A stretch of DNA of 51,794 nt. Source: Candidatus Bathyarchaeota archaeon (GTDB taxonomy: Archaea; Thermoproteota; Bathyarchaeia; Bathyarchaeales; Bathycorpusculaceae). The stretch is taken from the NCBI GenBank assembly GCA_018396615.1, contig JAGTQT010000006.1, positions 1 to 51,794 of the forward strand, in the 5' to 3' direction. Position 1 is the first letter of the stretch, and each line of letters begins with the position of its first letter. Positions 8,286 through 17,556 of this stretch are shown one piece after another. The translations under genes were made by a program, and so were the position numbers. The notes under the pieces were generated by a model. That model did not search any database, was not told where the DNA came from, and was given only the letters and a program-made list of their open reading frames with translations.

Positions 8286-9623
8286 CTAGGCTTCCTTTGA
8301 AACCTCTTTAGCCACATCTTCAATTATGTCAAGGGCCGAGTCTACGAGTTCTCTGAAAATTATCAGTGGCGGCGCAATGCGGATTGTTGAGACTCCACAC
8401 GTGATTACGTTGACCCCTCGTTTCCACGACCGCATCATGATCTCGCTTGCTTTTTGAGGGGCAGGCTTTTTGCTTTCTTTGCTTTCCACGATCTCCATTC
8501 CAATCATCAGCCCTTTGCCTCTTACATCGCCAATTATGCCGCAACTTTCTTTAAACTCTCCAAGCCTTTTTAGAATGTACGTGCCTTGTTTGGAAGCATT
8601 CTCCAGAAGCTTTTCTTCCTTTATAGTCTCTATCACGGCAAGTGCAGCCACACACGAAAGCGGGTTGCCACCGAAAGTGCTTGCGTGAGAACCTGGTGTC
8701 CAGTCCATGACGCTTGCTTTGGCAACAGTTGCGCCTAACGGTAGCCCGGAGGCTAAAGCCTTGGATGTGCACAGAATGTCTGGTTCGATTCCCCAGTGTT
8801 CAATTGCAAACCATTTACCGGATCTACCCATGCCTGCTTGCACTTCATCGTCAATAAGCAATAGTCCATGCTTGTCAGCCAACTTTTTCAGCCGCTGGAA
8901 ATACTCTGGTGGAGGCACAACGTAGCCGCCTTCACCTTGAATCGGTTCCAAAACTATGGCTGCAGTATCTTCAGGAGGCACATACTTCTGTAAAACGTAT
9001 TCGTCGATGAAGTCTACGCACCAGTAATGGCATTCAGGATAGTTGAGCTTGAATGGGCATCGATAGCAGTAAGGATAAGGCACATGATGAACGCTTGGCA
9101 TTAGTGGGAAAAAGTAGCGTCTTTGAGCTGGCTTGCTTGCAGTAATGGACAGCGCGCCTATAGTGCGACCGTGAAAGGCACCGACAAAACCTATAAACAG
9201 CTGCTTGCGAGTATGCCACTTGGCAATCTTGATAGCTGCCTCAATTGCCTCGGCACCACTGTTTCCAAAATAGACTTTCTTTGCGAAAGTGCCGGGAGTA
9301 ATTTCGGAAAGCTTGGCTGCCGTCTTAATCACTTCATTGTAGAAGAAATCCGTGTTTGAATAATGCAGGAAACGTTCGCACTGATTTTTTATGGCGGCAA
9401 TCACTTTCGGATGATTATGACCGACATTTAGACACACCAAGCCCGAGTTGAAGTCAATATACTCGTTTCCGTCAACATCTTTAACGATGCATCCTTTTCC
9501 AGACTCAACGACAAGAGGATAAAAGCGACCGTAAGAAGGTGAGATCAACCGTTCGTCTTCTTTAACCGCTTCCCTTGCCTTTGGACCAGGAGGAGTAACA
9601 ACTATCTTTGGATACTTGTCCAT
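8286..9623 (-). CDS. Class III PLP-dependent aminotransferase (4-aminobutyrate / acetylornithine type)
   Basis: About 445 residues of the omega-aminotransferase family. The PLP site includes GNSGAEAIEAAIKIA, IQGEGGYVVPP, LLIDDEVQAGMGRSG and the Schiff-base lysine in CTSKALASGLPLGA. A Cys-rich insert, CYRCPFKLNYPECHYWC, is shared with archaeal members annotated as GABA aminotransferases or amino-acid racemases, so the exact substrate is open. I chose ATG 9623 over GTG 9632 because GGTGGTG directly precedes it as a Shine-Dalgarno. A TATA box lies upstream at about 9665-9674. Confidence 0.9.
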   Translation of the reverse strand: MDKYPKIVVTPPGPKAREAVKEDERLISPSYGRFYPLVVESGKGCIVKDVDGNEYIDFNSGLVCLNVGHNHPKVIAAIKNQCERFLHYSNTDFFYNEVIKTAAKLSEITPGTFAKKVYFGNSGAEAIEAAIKIAKWHTRKQLFIGFVGAFHGRTIGALSITASKPAQRRYFFPLMPSVHHVPYPYCYRCPFKLNYPECHYWCVDFIDEYVLQKYVPPEDTAAIVLEPIQGEGGYVVPPPEYFQRLKKLADKHGLLLIDDEVQAGMGRSGKWFAIEHWGIEPDILCTSKALASGLPLGATVAKASVMDWTPGSHASTFGGNPLSCVAALAVIETIKEEKLLENASKQGTYILKRLGEFKESCGIIGDVRGKGLMIGMEIVESKESKKPAPQKASEIMMRSWKRGVNVITCGVSTIRIAPPLIIFRELVDSALDIIEDVAKEVSKEA

Positions 9624-9664
9624 GTACACCACCTTGAGGAGAATTCAACGATTAGAAAAGACGG

Positions 9665-9674
9665 TTTTATATAT
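9665..9674 (-). promoter_or_regulatory. TATA box for the class III aminotransferase operon
   Basis: atatataaaa on the minus strand, about 45 bases before the chosen ATG. The predicted transcription start, about 26 bases downstream, would leave a short leader containing the GGTGGTG Shine-Dalgarno. Confidence 0.5.
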
Positions 9675-9760
9675 CTAACTATGCTAATTGCTTAAATGCA
9701 TCAAGAAAAGCAAAGTTTAAGCGAATCTGCGAGTAGTAGGCTCAGGGAAAACTGCTCTTT

Positions 9761-10096
9761 TTAAGGCTTAGCAAGTGTGATTTCTACGGCTGAAACGTTT
9801 GACTTTCGACCCTGCTCTCTCGCAACTTCCTCGGTGCTAATCGTTATTTCTTCAACTTGAAGGTTTTTTGCAAACGAGCGTTTCAACACTTCAACTGTAT
9901 CAACTGCTCTGCAGATTGCTTGTCCTCGAGCCTTCAAAACCAGTTTTTGCGTGCCAGAGTTCAGATGGGTCATACATGCGAGAACATAGTTCATAACGGG
10001 TTTCTTTCCTATGTACAGCGCGTTTTCCGAGACTTCTAGATTTTGAGGGGAGTTTTGTTTTTGTATGTTTGCCTTTTTTCGTTTTTCATTGGGCAT
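9761..10096 (-). CDS. albA: Alba chromatin/RNA-binding protein
   Basis: 111 residues. The Alba fold signature is clear: NALYIGKKPVMNYVLACMTHLNSG, with the nucleic-acid-binding lysines in GKKP, then LKARGQAICRAVDTVEVLKR and a final beta strand (VSAVEITLAKP). Alba dimers coat DNA or RNA in many archaea. The N-terminal 20 residues are basic and longer than in the shortest homologs. An AAGGAG Shine-Dalgarno precedes ATG 10096. It is probably a single-gene unit between the aminotransferase and the oxidoreductase operon. Confidence 0.95.
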   Translation of the reverse strand: MPNEKRKKANIQKQNSPQNLEVSENALYIGKKPVMNYVLACMTHLNSGTQKLVLKARGQAICRAVDTVEVLKRSFAKNLQVEEITISTEEVAREQGRKSNVSAVEITLAKP

Positions 10097-10200
10097 GTTT
10101 TCCAGTTCTCCTTGTTTAGTGCATTTTTATCTGTGAATTGCGAAGCAGAGTATCATGAAACAGAGCTTATATGTTTCTGTATAGTGAGCGAAAAGACGCA

Positions 10201-10779
10201 TCACTTTGTTTTAGGACACTTTTCCTTAACGAATTTTACACCTTCTTCAAATGCAAGCATATTTGCCGCTAAGAACTCTCTTTTTGCTCCAAAAAGCTCT
10301 TCCAAGCCTTTGTTAATGCTTTCCTTTGACACTATGCCTGTACATGCTACATATGCGCCCAACATCACCATGTTTGCTGCTTTTTCATTGCCAACTTTTG
10401 AAGCAATCTCGTTCGCTGGAATGAAAGTTGCCCTAATATCCTTGCGCGTTGTCGAGCGTGTGACGAAAGAGCTGTTGGCTAAAAGCAAGCCTTCGCTTTG
10501 CAGTCTCGGCTCAAAGGCTTCAAGAGATGGATTATTCATAACTATAACGGCGCGTGGGCGAGGAATAACAGGCGAGCCTATTTCTTCATCTGAAACAACT
10601 ACAGTGCAGTTAGCTGTTCCGCCACGCATCTCAGGACCATATGACGGTATCCATGTCACGTGTTTGCTTTCCTTCATCGCGCTGTAGGCAAGCAGTTTAC
10701 CGATAAACATGAGACCTTGTCCGCCGAACCCAGCCATTATCACGTCTTCATAGATCCCTTTCACTTTTCCCTTTTCCAC
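10201..10779 (-). CDS. korC: 2-oxoacid:ferredoxin oxidoreductase, gamma subunit
   Basis: 192 residues, last gene of a korDABC-type operon. The protein shows the gamma-subunit signature EDVIMAGFGGQGLMFIGKLLA near the N-terminus and PSYGPEMRGGTANCTVVVS. The gamma subunit completes the CoA-acylating oxidoreductase that decarboxylates a 2-oxoacid (2-oxoglutarate is the usual substrate for this arrangement) and reduces ferredoxin. The GTG start at 10779 is 2 bases after the beta-subunit stop and is preceded by GAGGGG. Substrate specificity cannot be fixed from sequence. Confidence 0.92.
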   Translation of the reverse strand: MEKGKVKGIYEDVIMAGFGGQGLMFIGKLLAYSAMKESKHVTWIPSYGPEMRGGTANCTVVVSDEEIGSPVIPRPRAVIVMNNPSLEAFEPRLQSEGLLLANSSFVTRSTTRKDIRATFIPANEIASKVGNEKAANMVMLGAYVACTGIVSKESINKGLEELFGAKREFLAANMLAFEEGVKFVKEKCPKTK

Positions 10780-10781
10780 AG

Positions 10782-11525
10782 TTACCCCTCCTTTGGAACC
10801 TTAAACTCGCCTAATGGATAGTAAAGCGCCATCTTCTCGTCAACCCACTTCACAGACTCAAAAGGAGTCATATGCCAATTCGTCGGACACTGTGACAGAA
10901 CCTCCACAAGAGAATAGCCCAGACCTCTAACCTGTGTTTCAAAGGCTTTTTTGATAGCCTTCTTGGCTTGAACAACGTTTTTTGGGCTGCTTACGCTGAC
11001 GCGGGCAACGTATGCTGCTCCTGGAAGAGTTGCCACGATTTCGCACATTCTAACTGGAAAACCTGCAGTTTCCGGTTTTCTGCCAGCAGGTGTGGTTGTG
11101 CTTTTCTGACCGATGAGAGTTGTAGGCGCCATCTGCCCCGCAGTCATTCCATAAATCGCATTGTTAACGAAAATTGTTGTAATTTTTTCTCCACGCGCTG
11201 CAACATGTATTGCTTCAGCAGTGCCGATCGCCGCAAAGTCACCATCCCCCTGATAGGTAAACACTACAAGATGGGGGTGCACTCTTTTGCATCCCGTAGC
11301 AATAGCAGGCGCCCGTCCATGAGCCGCCTCGTAGCAGTCAACATTAAGATAATTGTAAAGCAAAACCGCACAACCAACGGGAGCCACTGCCACAGTCTTC
11401 TCGCGAATTTCAAGCTCATCAATAACTTCCGCTACAAGTCTATGAATAATGCCGTGACCACATCCCGGACAGTAATGTGTAGCAACCGGAAACAGCGATC
11501 TAGGTCTTTCATAAACAACTTCCAT
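10782..11525 (-). CDS. korB: 2-oxoacid:ferredoxin oxidoreductase, beta (TPP-binding) subunit
   Basis: 247 residues from ATG 11525, two bases after the alpha stop (TAGCATG); the ORF-track GTG 11534 lies slightly upstream. The N-terminal [16 protein letters not shown] supplies cluster-ligating and TPP-site residues. The thiamine diphosphate motif GDGDFAAIG...[11 protein letters not shown] is intact, and a later Cys ([10 protein letters not shown]) is usual for this subunit. It binds TPP and relays electrons to ferredoxin. Short length and lack of a fused ferredoxin domain fit the four-subunit archaeal form. Confidence 0.94.
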   Translation of the reverse strand: MEVVYERPRSLFPVATHYCPGCGHGIIHRLVAEVIDELEIREKTVAVAPVGCAVLLYNYLNVDCYEAAHGRAPAIATGCKRVHPHLVVFTYQGDGDFAAIGTAEAIHVAARGEKITTIFVNNAIYGMTAGQMAPTTLIGQKSTTTPAGRKPETAGFPVRMCEIVATLPGAAYVARVSVSSPKNVVQAKKAIKKAFETQVRGLGYSLVEVLSQCPTNWHMTPFESVKWVDEKMALYYPLGEFKVPKEG

Positions 11526-11526
11526 G

Positions 11527-12588
11527 CTATCCACTCTCTTTAACTACCTTTTCAACCTCACGCAGTATCTCATCATAGCCAGGCACAACGCCGCCCACCC
11601 TGCTGTAGAAGTTAACCTTGGTTTTACCGCAGACAGCCAACTGAACGTCCTGAACCATCTGCCCAAGGCTCATCTCAACAACCAATATTTTTTTCCCGCT
11701 TTCTGCTACCTTGGCAAACTGCTGATAGGGGAACGGAAAAAGAGAGATGGGCCTCAGAAGCCCGACTTTCACGCCTTTTTCACGTAGAATTTTGATAGCG
11801 GTCTTTGCAATACGGGCCACAGTGCCATAGGCGCCTATTACAATGTCAGCATCGTCAACCATAAAAGACTCAAACCGCACCTCGTTCTTAACCGCTTCAC
11901 TTAATTTGCTGGCAATAGCCAAGTTACGTTTCTCAAGAACAGGAGGATCCAAGTAAAGCGTCTTAATCAAACGGCGAGGCCTGTTTCTAGCTCCATCAAG
12001 GATCCAGCCCTTCTTTGAAAACTCGGTCTTTGGAGGCGGCGGAAACTCCACGGGCTCCATCATCTGCCCCATGTTGCCGTCCCCCAAAATCATCACGGGA
12101 TTGCGATACTTATCTGCAAGGTCAAAGGCAAGCATGGTAAGGTTTACCGCTTCCTGAGCGGTATGAGGAGCAAGAACTAGAAGATGATAGTCGCCGTGTC
12201 CTCCGCCTTTTGTCGCTTGAAAGTAGTCTGCCTGCGACGGATGGATGCCGCCAAGTCCTGGCCCGCCTCGCATCATGTTAACAATGACACACGGAAGCTC
12301 TGCTGCTGCAATGTAGGAGATCCCCTCCTGCATAAGGCTAATGCCTGGACTTGATGACGAGGTCATCACTCTCGCGCCTGCTCCAGCAGCGCCAAAGGTC
12401 ATGTATATGGCAGCTACTTCGCTTTCTGCCTGAAGAAAAGTTCCGCCGACCTCTGGAAGCCGCATAGACATATATTCGCAGATCTCGTTTTGCGGGGTTA
12501 TGGGGTAGCCGAAATAGAAACGGCAGCCTGCTTGAATCGCAGCCTCGGCGATTGCTTCGTTTCCAGCCATAAACCTTTTTTCGGTCAT
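11527..12588 (-). CDS. korA: 2-oxoacid:ferredoxin oxidoreductase, alpha subunit
   Basis: 353 residues. The ORF track extends to 12675, but that reads through the ferredoxin gene. ATG 12588 overlaps the ferredoxin stop as ATGA and gives the standard opening [17 protein letters not shown]. Other family marks are [46 protein letters not shown] and [13 protein letters not shown]. This subunit binds the 2-oxoacid and interacts with TPP at the interface. The order korD-korA-korB-korC with near-zero spacing indicates a tightly coupled operon. Confidence 0.94.
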   Translation of the reverse strand: MTEKRFMAGNEAIAEAAIQAGCRFYFGYPITPQNEICEYMSMRLPEVGGTFLQAESEVAAIYMTFGAAGAGARVMTSSSSPGISLMQEGISYIAAAELPCVIVNMMRGGPGLGGIHPSQADYFQATKGGGHGDYHLLVLAPHTAQEAVNLTMLAFDLADKYRNPVMILGDGNMGQMMEPVEFPPPPKTEFSKKGWILDGARNRPRRLIKTLYLDPPVLEKRNLAIASKLSEAVKNEVRFESFMVDDADIVIGAYGTVARIAKTAIKILREKGVKVGLLRPISLFPFPYQQFAKVAESGKKILVVEMSLGQMVQDVQLAVCGKTKVNFYSRVGGVVPGYDEILREVEKVVKESG

Positions 12589-12821
12589 TTTTTTTCGCCT
12601 CCAGCTTTTCTGTCTCTGAAGACCTGTATTGCAACGTCTGGGCAAACCAGCGCGCATAGACCACATCCAGTGCATTTGCCCTCAGGGTCAACAAATTCGG
12701 CTGGATGATAGCTGGTTTTGCTTACATGCTTCGCTGTTTTCAAAAGTTTCTGAGGGCACGCATTAACACAGAGGGCGCACCCTTTGCAAAAGTCTTCGTT
12801 AATGGCTATTTTACCCGTCAT
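12585..12821 (-). CDS. korD: Ferredoxin-like delta subunit (2 x 4Fe-4S) of the 2-oxoacid oxidoreductase
   Basis: 78 residues from ATG 12821, with GGTGGGTG just upstream; the ORF-track start is GTG 12830. Two full C-x2-C-x2-C-x3-C-P motifs are present: CKGCALCVNACP and CTGCGLCALVCP, each binding one [4Fe-4S] cluster. It is the first gene of the operon and passes electrons from the TPP subunit to free ferredoxin. The C-terminus (DRKAGGEKK) is short and basic. Confidence 0.93.
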   Translation of the reverse strand: MTGKIAINEDFCKGCALCVNACPQKLLKTAKHVSKTSYHPAEFVDPEGKCTGCGLCALVCPDVAIQVFRDRKAGGEKK

Positions 12822-12900
12822 CTCACCCACCAGAGCATTTATGATCTCTATCGAAGAGGCGCCGGCTAAGATGTGCAGATGTTAATATCAGAAACCTCTG

Positions 12901-12914
12901 CAATATTAATATTG
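12901..12914. repeat. 14-bp perfect palindrome CAATATTAATATTG
   Basis: Perfect dyad symmetry in the gap between the DUF2070 stop and the oxidoreductase operon, about 80 bases upstream of korD. It could be an operator for the operon or a chance A/T palindrome. Confidence 0.35.
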
Positions 12915-12916
12915 GC

Positions 12917-14740
12917 TTAAACATAAAGCAAAAACAACATCAAAAGCAAGCCGGTTACCCCAAAAATGGGAGCTGATATCCTTTTTGCCTTCTGCAGACC
13001 TTTATCTATAAGAAGACAAAGCATCTCCAGCTGCTTCTCTCCTATGACTTTGACCCCGCGAATCAACACGCTACGGCAACACACGTTTTCAACAGGTTCC
13101 AAGCGAGACATAGCCTTAATCGACGCCTCCTTAACGTAGCCCACCAGTTTTTCATTGTCCATAACCTCGCCTACGGGGTGATAGCCACGTTCTCCAAGTA
13201 TGACGGCGTTCACTACATGGGTGTCTGTCGTGAAGATTTCGCCCTCCTCCACGCCTAGAGATCGCAGAGCCGAAAGCATTCGCTCACGCAGCCCTGTAAT
13301 CATGTTGTTTCCATCGATAATTATGTAGGCAGCTTTCTGTTCGGCTACCTTAACCACGATGGCGGTAATGCCTCCCAGTCCCATACCATCTTTAAGTCCA
13401 AACTCCTTTGGAAACACCGTGGCGGCCCCAACGCTGAAAGGCTGACGGTTAAGCGAAGCTGCCTTCTTGATAGCCTTAGCAGCAACGTTTTGAATTGCAT
13501 CCAAAGTCTTCTGCATGTCGAACGAGCCGTCAATGCAGTTGTGCGCATTAACGACTGCAGAACATTCTAAGTCGTTTTTTTCGGCTTCTTGTCTAGCAAA
13601 GATGCCTAGCTCTTTCGGAAAGTCTTCTGTGGTTCTTGGCGAAAGCGTAAAAGAGAGAAACACAGAGTTACCGAAAATCTGGCAGGACGCTGTCGCAAGG
13701 TCGTTGCTCAGCGATATAAACGGAGAAGCCTTTGCTTCAAAAGGAGTGCAATCTGCTGAGCCCGCAAGAGCCTTGATTAATTTTTGGTTCTGTGCTTGAG
13801 ATGCTAAATCAAGCTCATGACCAAAAAGCCCGTGAGGCACACCTACCACACAGCCATATTCCGCTTCAAGCTCAGTCTTAATCATATATGGAAGAGCGCT
13901 GCTGCCAATATTTTTAAACGGCCCCGGATGAACAAAGGGAACAACAATCGCGGCTTTGGATTTGGGATACCCGAACCTAATCAAAGAGACCTCAACATCC
14001 GTTTCTTCTCCAAGCCTTTCCAAAAGCTCTTCAAAAGGAGCGATCAACCCGAGAACCCAGTTAAGCAGAAACGCTTTCAAAAGAGATAAAGCAGGAACAC
14101 CAACGGTTTCTTTTCCAACACGGTCAAGAATAGAAAGAAACAGCAAAGTGGATACAAATCCTAGCACCGTAGAAAAAACTAGGAAAATAAGCATCTGCAG
14201 ATTAATCTCGAAACCTATTTTTGCCCAGAAAGCCAGAAAAATGATCAAGTGGAGAACAGGCTGAAGAAAGGAAGCGCTATGCGATCGAAAAGAACGAAGA
14301 CCGGATACTGCTCTAAAAACTACTAGACGCAGGAGAAGCACTGCAGAAAAACCCAAAAGGCAAAATCGCATCCACCACCATGGCGAATTCACTGCTACTG
14401 TTAAGGTGGTGCCAGCAAGCAAAAAAATAATCCAGACACCCAAGCAGATAAGCGACACCGCAGCCGTTCTTCTAAAATCAAAAATCGGATCACCTCGCAT
14501 AATTACCTTGCTTACGGCAAGATCAGAAAAGACATTTACAAGTAAGATAACAAGACTTAACGATAACCCGACAGTTAACCAGTAATCGTGGACTAATAGA
14601 ACACTTGCGGAAAGAAGGCCGCAGACGAGGCATACGGCGGTTTGAAATAAAAGAACTCGACCGTACGAAGGGAGCTTAAACAGTGACTCGTAATGTTTCA
14701 CTGCGCTATCCATCGATCTGTTCAGAGTTTCATTAGGCAC
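12917..14740 (-). CDS. DUF2070 family membrane protein
   Basis: 607 residues. The N-terminal third holds about six to seven hydrophobic helices (for example VLLFQTAVCLVCGLLSASVL). A soluble region of about 350 residues follows with VVPFVHPGPFKNIGSSALPY, PHGLFGHELDLASQ, TDTHVVNAVILGERGYHPVG and other His/Asp-rich motifs, then one C-terminal helix (PIFGVTGLLLMLFLLYV). This layout matches the archaeal DUF2070 family. The His/Asp motifs look like a metal site, but no activity is established. The start is GTG 14740, without a strong Shine-Dalgarno. It is downstream of nothing on its strand and precedes the oxidoreductase operon's 5' region. Confidence 0.88.
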   Translation of the reverse strand: MPNETLNRSMDSAVKHYESLFKLPSYGRVLLFQTAVCLVCGLLSASVLLVHDYWLTVGLSLSLVILLVNVFSDLAVSKVIMRGDPIFDFRRTAAVSLICLGVWIIFLLAGTTLTVAVNSPWWWMRFCLLGFSAVLLLRLVVFRAVSGLRSFRSHSASFLQPVLHLIIFLAFWAKIGFEINLQMLIFLVFSTVLGFVSTLLFLSILDRVGKETVGVPALSLLKAFLLNWVLGLIAPFEELLERLGEETDVEVSLIRFGYPKSKAAIVVPFVHPGPFKNIGSSALPYMIKTELEAEYGCVVGVPHGLFGHELDLASQAQNQKLIKALAGSADCTPFEAKASPFISLSNDLATASCQIFGNSVFLSFTLSPRTTEDFPKELGIFARQEAEKNDLECSAVVNAHNCIDGSFDMQKTLDAIQNVAAKAIKKAASLNRQPFSVGAATVFPKEFGLKDGMGLGGITAIVVKVAEQKAAYIIIDGNNMITGLRERMLSALRSLGVEEGEIFTTDTHVVNAVILGERGYHPVGEVMDNEKLVGYVKEASIKAMSRLEPVENVCCRSVLIRGVKVIGEKQLEMLCLLIDKGLQKAKRISAPIFGVTGLLLMLFLLYV

Positions 14741-14974
14741 TTGGTTTTCCTCTGGGAGAAAAAGCTATGAAAGAGGCTCTGAAATATTAAAGTGTCGCAA
14801 TAACAAGTTTACGTTAATTGCCCTTTAGAAAAAGCTGCGGAAACGGTATTGAGTTTGGAAGGATTTGCCGCAGAAAGTTACATCACCTATGAAACTTGGG
14901 CGCATTCATGCTTCCTTAAGCGAGGGGCAACTGTTTTATCCTTGAAAATCCAATCATAAGATTTTGCGAACTCT

Positions 14975-15262
14975 ATGCCAGAGCAAAATGTACCTATCAC
15001 AATATTTCATATGTTGGAGAAAAACCTGGGTAAAGAGATACGAGTAATTCTCGAGCCTTCATATGGCTTTGAAGGCACGTTAGTCGCCGTAACAGACAAG
15101 CCAGCAGGCATTTGGCTTTCAGACGCGGAGGCAATTACACTACGGGCAACCATCGCGCAGCCGATACCCTCGGTTGTAAGCCGAGAAGAAAGAAGTGAAA
15201 TATTCCTCCACCTTGACTCGATTCAGAGAATTGAAGTGTTACACTTGCCTGCGCGGCGATAG
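14975..15262 (+). CDS. Sm-like (LSM) domain protein
   Basis: 95 residues. The pattern is an N-terminal helix (VPITIFHMLEKNLGKEIRVIL) followed by short beta strands (YGFEGTLVAVTDKPAGIWLSDA) and a closing strand (SEIFLHLDSIQRIEVLH), which is the Sm fold. The Sm1 consensus is only partly matched, so it is a divergent member, perhaps an RNA-binding ring-former. A TATA-like tgttttatcc ends about 35 bases upstream of the ATG. It is convergent with Sec61beta, with stops 8 bases apart. Confidence 0.6.
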   Translation: MPEQNVPITIFHMLEKNLGKEIRVILEPSYGFEGTLVAVTDKPAGIWLSDAEAITLRATIAQPIPSVVSREERSEIFLHLDSIQRIEVLHLPARR

Positions 15263-15270
15263 AGCCTTAT

Positions 15271-15438
15271 TTAGAAGAACACTTGGGCAAGAATGCACAC
15301 AACAATCAGGGCAATTGCCGCGCCCACGAGAATTTCGGGTCTAACTTTAACTCCCTCAGTTTCCTCCTCAAAGAATCTGAGAAGCCCTGCGCTTGCTGCG
15401 GGCATGGGCCCTGACTTTTCCTTCTTTTTCTTGCTCAC
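15271..15438 (-). CDS. secG: Protein translocase subunit Sec61beta (absent from ORF track)
   Basis: Too short for the ORF track. Reading from GTG 15438 gives 55 residues: a basic N-terminus (MSKKKKEKSG), the conserved MPAASAGLLRFFEEE segment, VKVRPEILVG, and a single transmembrane helix (AAIALIVVCILAQVFF) ending in TAA at 15271-15273. This is the standard archaeal Sec61beta/SecG layout: one tail-anchored helix beside SecY. Convergent with the Sm-like gene and divergent from SHMT. Confidence 0.93.
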   Translation of the reverse strand: MSKKKKEKSGPMPAASAGLLRFFEEETEGVKVRPEILVGAAIALIVVCILAQVFF

Positions 15439-15554
15439 GTTCTAAGCCCCATACACTTGACTGTAAAATTTCGTGCTTCTTTATTATTAATGTTGCGCCA
15501 CAGAAAGAGTTTTTATTAATCGACTGTTCATTATGAAATGCAACGGTGCGATAG

Positions 15555-16871
15555 ATGCCAACACCCCGAGAAGAATACGATCAGGTTTTCAACTTGCTAG
15601 AGCAGCATCACAAATGGTTCAAAGAAAGCATACCCCTTATAGCAAGTGAAAACATTCCAAGCCCGGCTGTACGCGAAACAATGGCCACAGACTTCGGAAA
15701 CCGTTACGCAGAGGGCTGGCCCGGCGAACGTGTCTACGCGGGTTGCCGCTTTATCGACAAAGTGGAGTTTAAATGTATTGAGCTTATGAAGAAACTTTAC
15801 GATGCCGAGTTCGTTGACGTTAGACCCATATCGGGAGTTGTAGCTAACCTAGCAGTCTACACCGCATTTACGGAGCCAAATGATATTCTAATGGCGCTTT
15901 CAATCCCATGCGGAGGGCACATAACTTCCGGCAAGAAAGAGCTCGGCGGCACAGCGGGCGCGGTTAAAGGACTGGTTGTCGAATATTTACCTTTAGACTA
16001 TAAAGAACTAAACATTGACGTTGACAAAACTAAGAAAAAAATACAGGAGCTTGCAGCTAAAGGCAAGCCGCCAAAGTTCGCTATGTTCGGCGCCAGCGTC
16101 TTTCCCTTTCCACACCCAGTAAGAGATTTAGCAGAAGCCTTTCACTCGGTTGGAGCAACTGTTGGCTATGACGCTGCCCATGTAGCAGGGCTAATCGCGG
16201 GCAAGCAGTTCCAAGACCCCCTTAGAGAAGGCGCCGATGTCGCCAGCCTAAGCACACATAAAACCTTCTTTGGTCCACAACACGGCAGCATCCTCTCGTG
16301 GGAGAAGCACGCGGAAAAACTGAAGAAGGCAACTTTTCCTGGAATGGTAAGCAATCACCACTTACATGCAGTTGCAGGTTTGACAGTTGCCTGCGCAGAA
16401 ATGCTGGAGTTTGGCAAAGAGTATGCAAGCCAAATTGTGAAGAACGCGAAGGCGCTTGCACAAGCGCTTTATGAAAGAGGTTTCGAGGTGCTTGCAGCGC
16501 ACAAAGGCTTCACCGAATCCCATGTGATCTTGATAGATATCACAAAGCATGGTGACGGCGGCACAATCGAAGAAACCTTGGAAAAGGCGAACATCATAAT
16601 CAACAGGAACCTTCTTCCTTGGGACATTAAAGAAGGAAGACATTTCATGCATCCAGGCGGTATCAGGATGGGTGTTTCTGAGGTAACACGGCTTGGGATG
16701 AAAGAGTCAGAGATGAAAGAGATAGCAGAATTTGTAAAGCGTGTAATAATTGATGCCGCTCCGCTGGACAAGGTTGCTGCCGACGTAGCTGAGTTTAGAA
16801 AAGGCTACCAGAAAGTACATTACTGTTTTGAAAATGCGACAGAAGCTTACAAGTACGTTAGAATACGCTAA
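15555..16871 (+). CDS. glyA: Serine hydroxymethyltransferase
   Basis: 438 residues, PLP enzyme converting serine and a folate-type C1 carrier to glycine and methylene carrier (in archaea often a pterin). Motifs: PLIASENIPSPAVRE (catalytic Glu in SEN), YAEGWPGERVYAG, GGHITSG (PLP-stacking His), YDAAHVAGLIAG (Asp for the pyridine N), STHKTFFGPQHG (Schiff-base Lys) and HPGGIRMGVSEVTRLGMKE (carboxylate Arg). ATG 15555 follows GGTG. A second, divergent SHMT-like protein is at 48588-49772. Confidence 0.96.
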   Translation: MPTPREEYDQVFNLLEQHHKWFKESIPLIASENIPSPAVRETMATDFGNRYAEGWPGERVYAGCRFIDKVEFKCIELMKKLYDAEFVDVRPISGVVANLAVYTAFTEPNDILMALSIPCGGHITSGKKELGGTAGAVKGLVVEYLPLDYKELNIDVDKTKKKIQELAAKGKPPKFAMFGASVFPFPHPVRDLAEAFHSVGATVGYDAAHVAGLIAGKQFQDPLREGADVASLSTHKTFFGPQHGSILSWEKHAEKLKKATFPGMVSNHHLHAVAGLTVACAEMLEFGKEYASQIVKNAKALAQALYERGFEVLAAHKGFTESHVILIDITKHGDGGTIEETLEKANIIINRNLLPWDIKEGRHFMHPGGIRMGVSEVTRLGMKESEMKEIAEFVKRVIIDAAPLDKVAADVAEFRKGYQKVHYCFENATEAYKYVRIR

Positions 16872-16951
16872 AATAGTATCCAGAGGGCATTTCAAGAGAC
16901 CTCTAACATTACAGAGTAGCATAAAGAATCAATGTTTAGGACGCGAGAAAA

Positions 16952-17245
16952 ATGCACATACGCGAATATCAAAAATTGATGCACCAGCTATATTTCCATA
17001 AGGATTCAAAACGTGGCGCCAAAGGAACTTTCGACAGGCTTGTTGACGAAGTGGCGGAGCTAGGCGAAGCTCTTGCAGGTCAGGATAAGGAGACGCTTGA
17101 GAAAGAGTTTGCTGATGCCCTAGCATGGTTGGCTTCTCTTGCAAATGTTGCAGACGTGGATTTAGAGAAGGCTGCGATAGACAAGTATAATGGAAAATGC
17201 CCGAAATGCGGAAACTCGCCTTGCAAGTGCCCTTTTCTAGTTTGA
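16952..17245 (+). CDS. MazG-like nucleotide pyrophosphohydrolase with C-terminal Cys cluster
   Basis: 97 residues. The all-alpha NTP pyrophosphatase core is seen in DRLVDEVAELGEALAG and EKEFADALAWLASLANVADVD, which give the E-x2-E...E-x2-D metal-binding pattern. After the core, a short knuckle KCPKCGNSPCKCPF adds four closely spaced cysteines, probably a zinc site. Such enzymes clean non-canonical NTPs; the substrate is not known here. The stop overlaps the convergent winged-helix gene by 9 bases. Confidence 0.85.
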   Translation: MHIREYQKLMHQLYFHKDSKRGAKGTFDRLVDEVAELGEALAGQDKETLEKEFADALAWLASLANVADVDLEKAAIDKYNGKCPKCGNSPCKCPFLV

Positions 17246-17509
17246 TGCAACCAAGCGTTTCTGCCCGATCCCTGTAGTTTTCCATGTAAAAGGTTTAATG
17301 CCTCTGCGTTCTACTATGCCCTCCGCGCCCAAAAGCCTCAAATGATGCATTACCACATTGTAATGCGCGCTGGCCTCTTTAGCGAGAGATTTCACATCCA
17401 TTGGATGCTTGTCTAAAATATTCAGTATCTTAGTTCTAGTGTCTAACCCTCGTTTTATGTTTCTAATGCTGGATAAGTAGGCGTTTGGATGGTATGCTTG
17501 TTTGGTCAT
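17237..17509 (-). CDS. ArsR-like winged-helix transcriptional regulator
   Basis: About 90 residues. The winged-helix motif is RTKILNILDKHPMDVKSLAKEASAHYNVVMHHLRLLGAEGIVERRG, with a recognition helix around YNVVMHHLRLL. No sensor domain is present. I chose ATG 17509 (MTKQAYHPN) over the ORF-track start because a TATA-like tttctattt on the minus strand sits roughly 30 bases upstream, suggesting a leaderless mRNA. Target genes are unknown. The end overlaps the MazG-like gene by 9 bases. Confidence 0.8.
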   Translation of the reverse strand: MTKQAYHPNAYLSSIRNIKRGLDTRTKILNILDKHPMDVKSLAKEASAHYNVVMHHLRLLGAEGIVERRGIKPFTWKTTGIGQKRLVASN

Positions 17510-17556
17510 ACTTATCATACGAAACTTAGGCGGTTCCAAATAGAAAAGTCTTGTTT

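Noticed and set aside
12589-12675. Upstream extension of the korA ORF
   Set aside because: Lies inside the ferredoxin gene; the ATGA overlap at 12585-12588 marks the real start.
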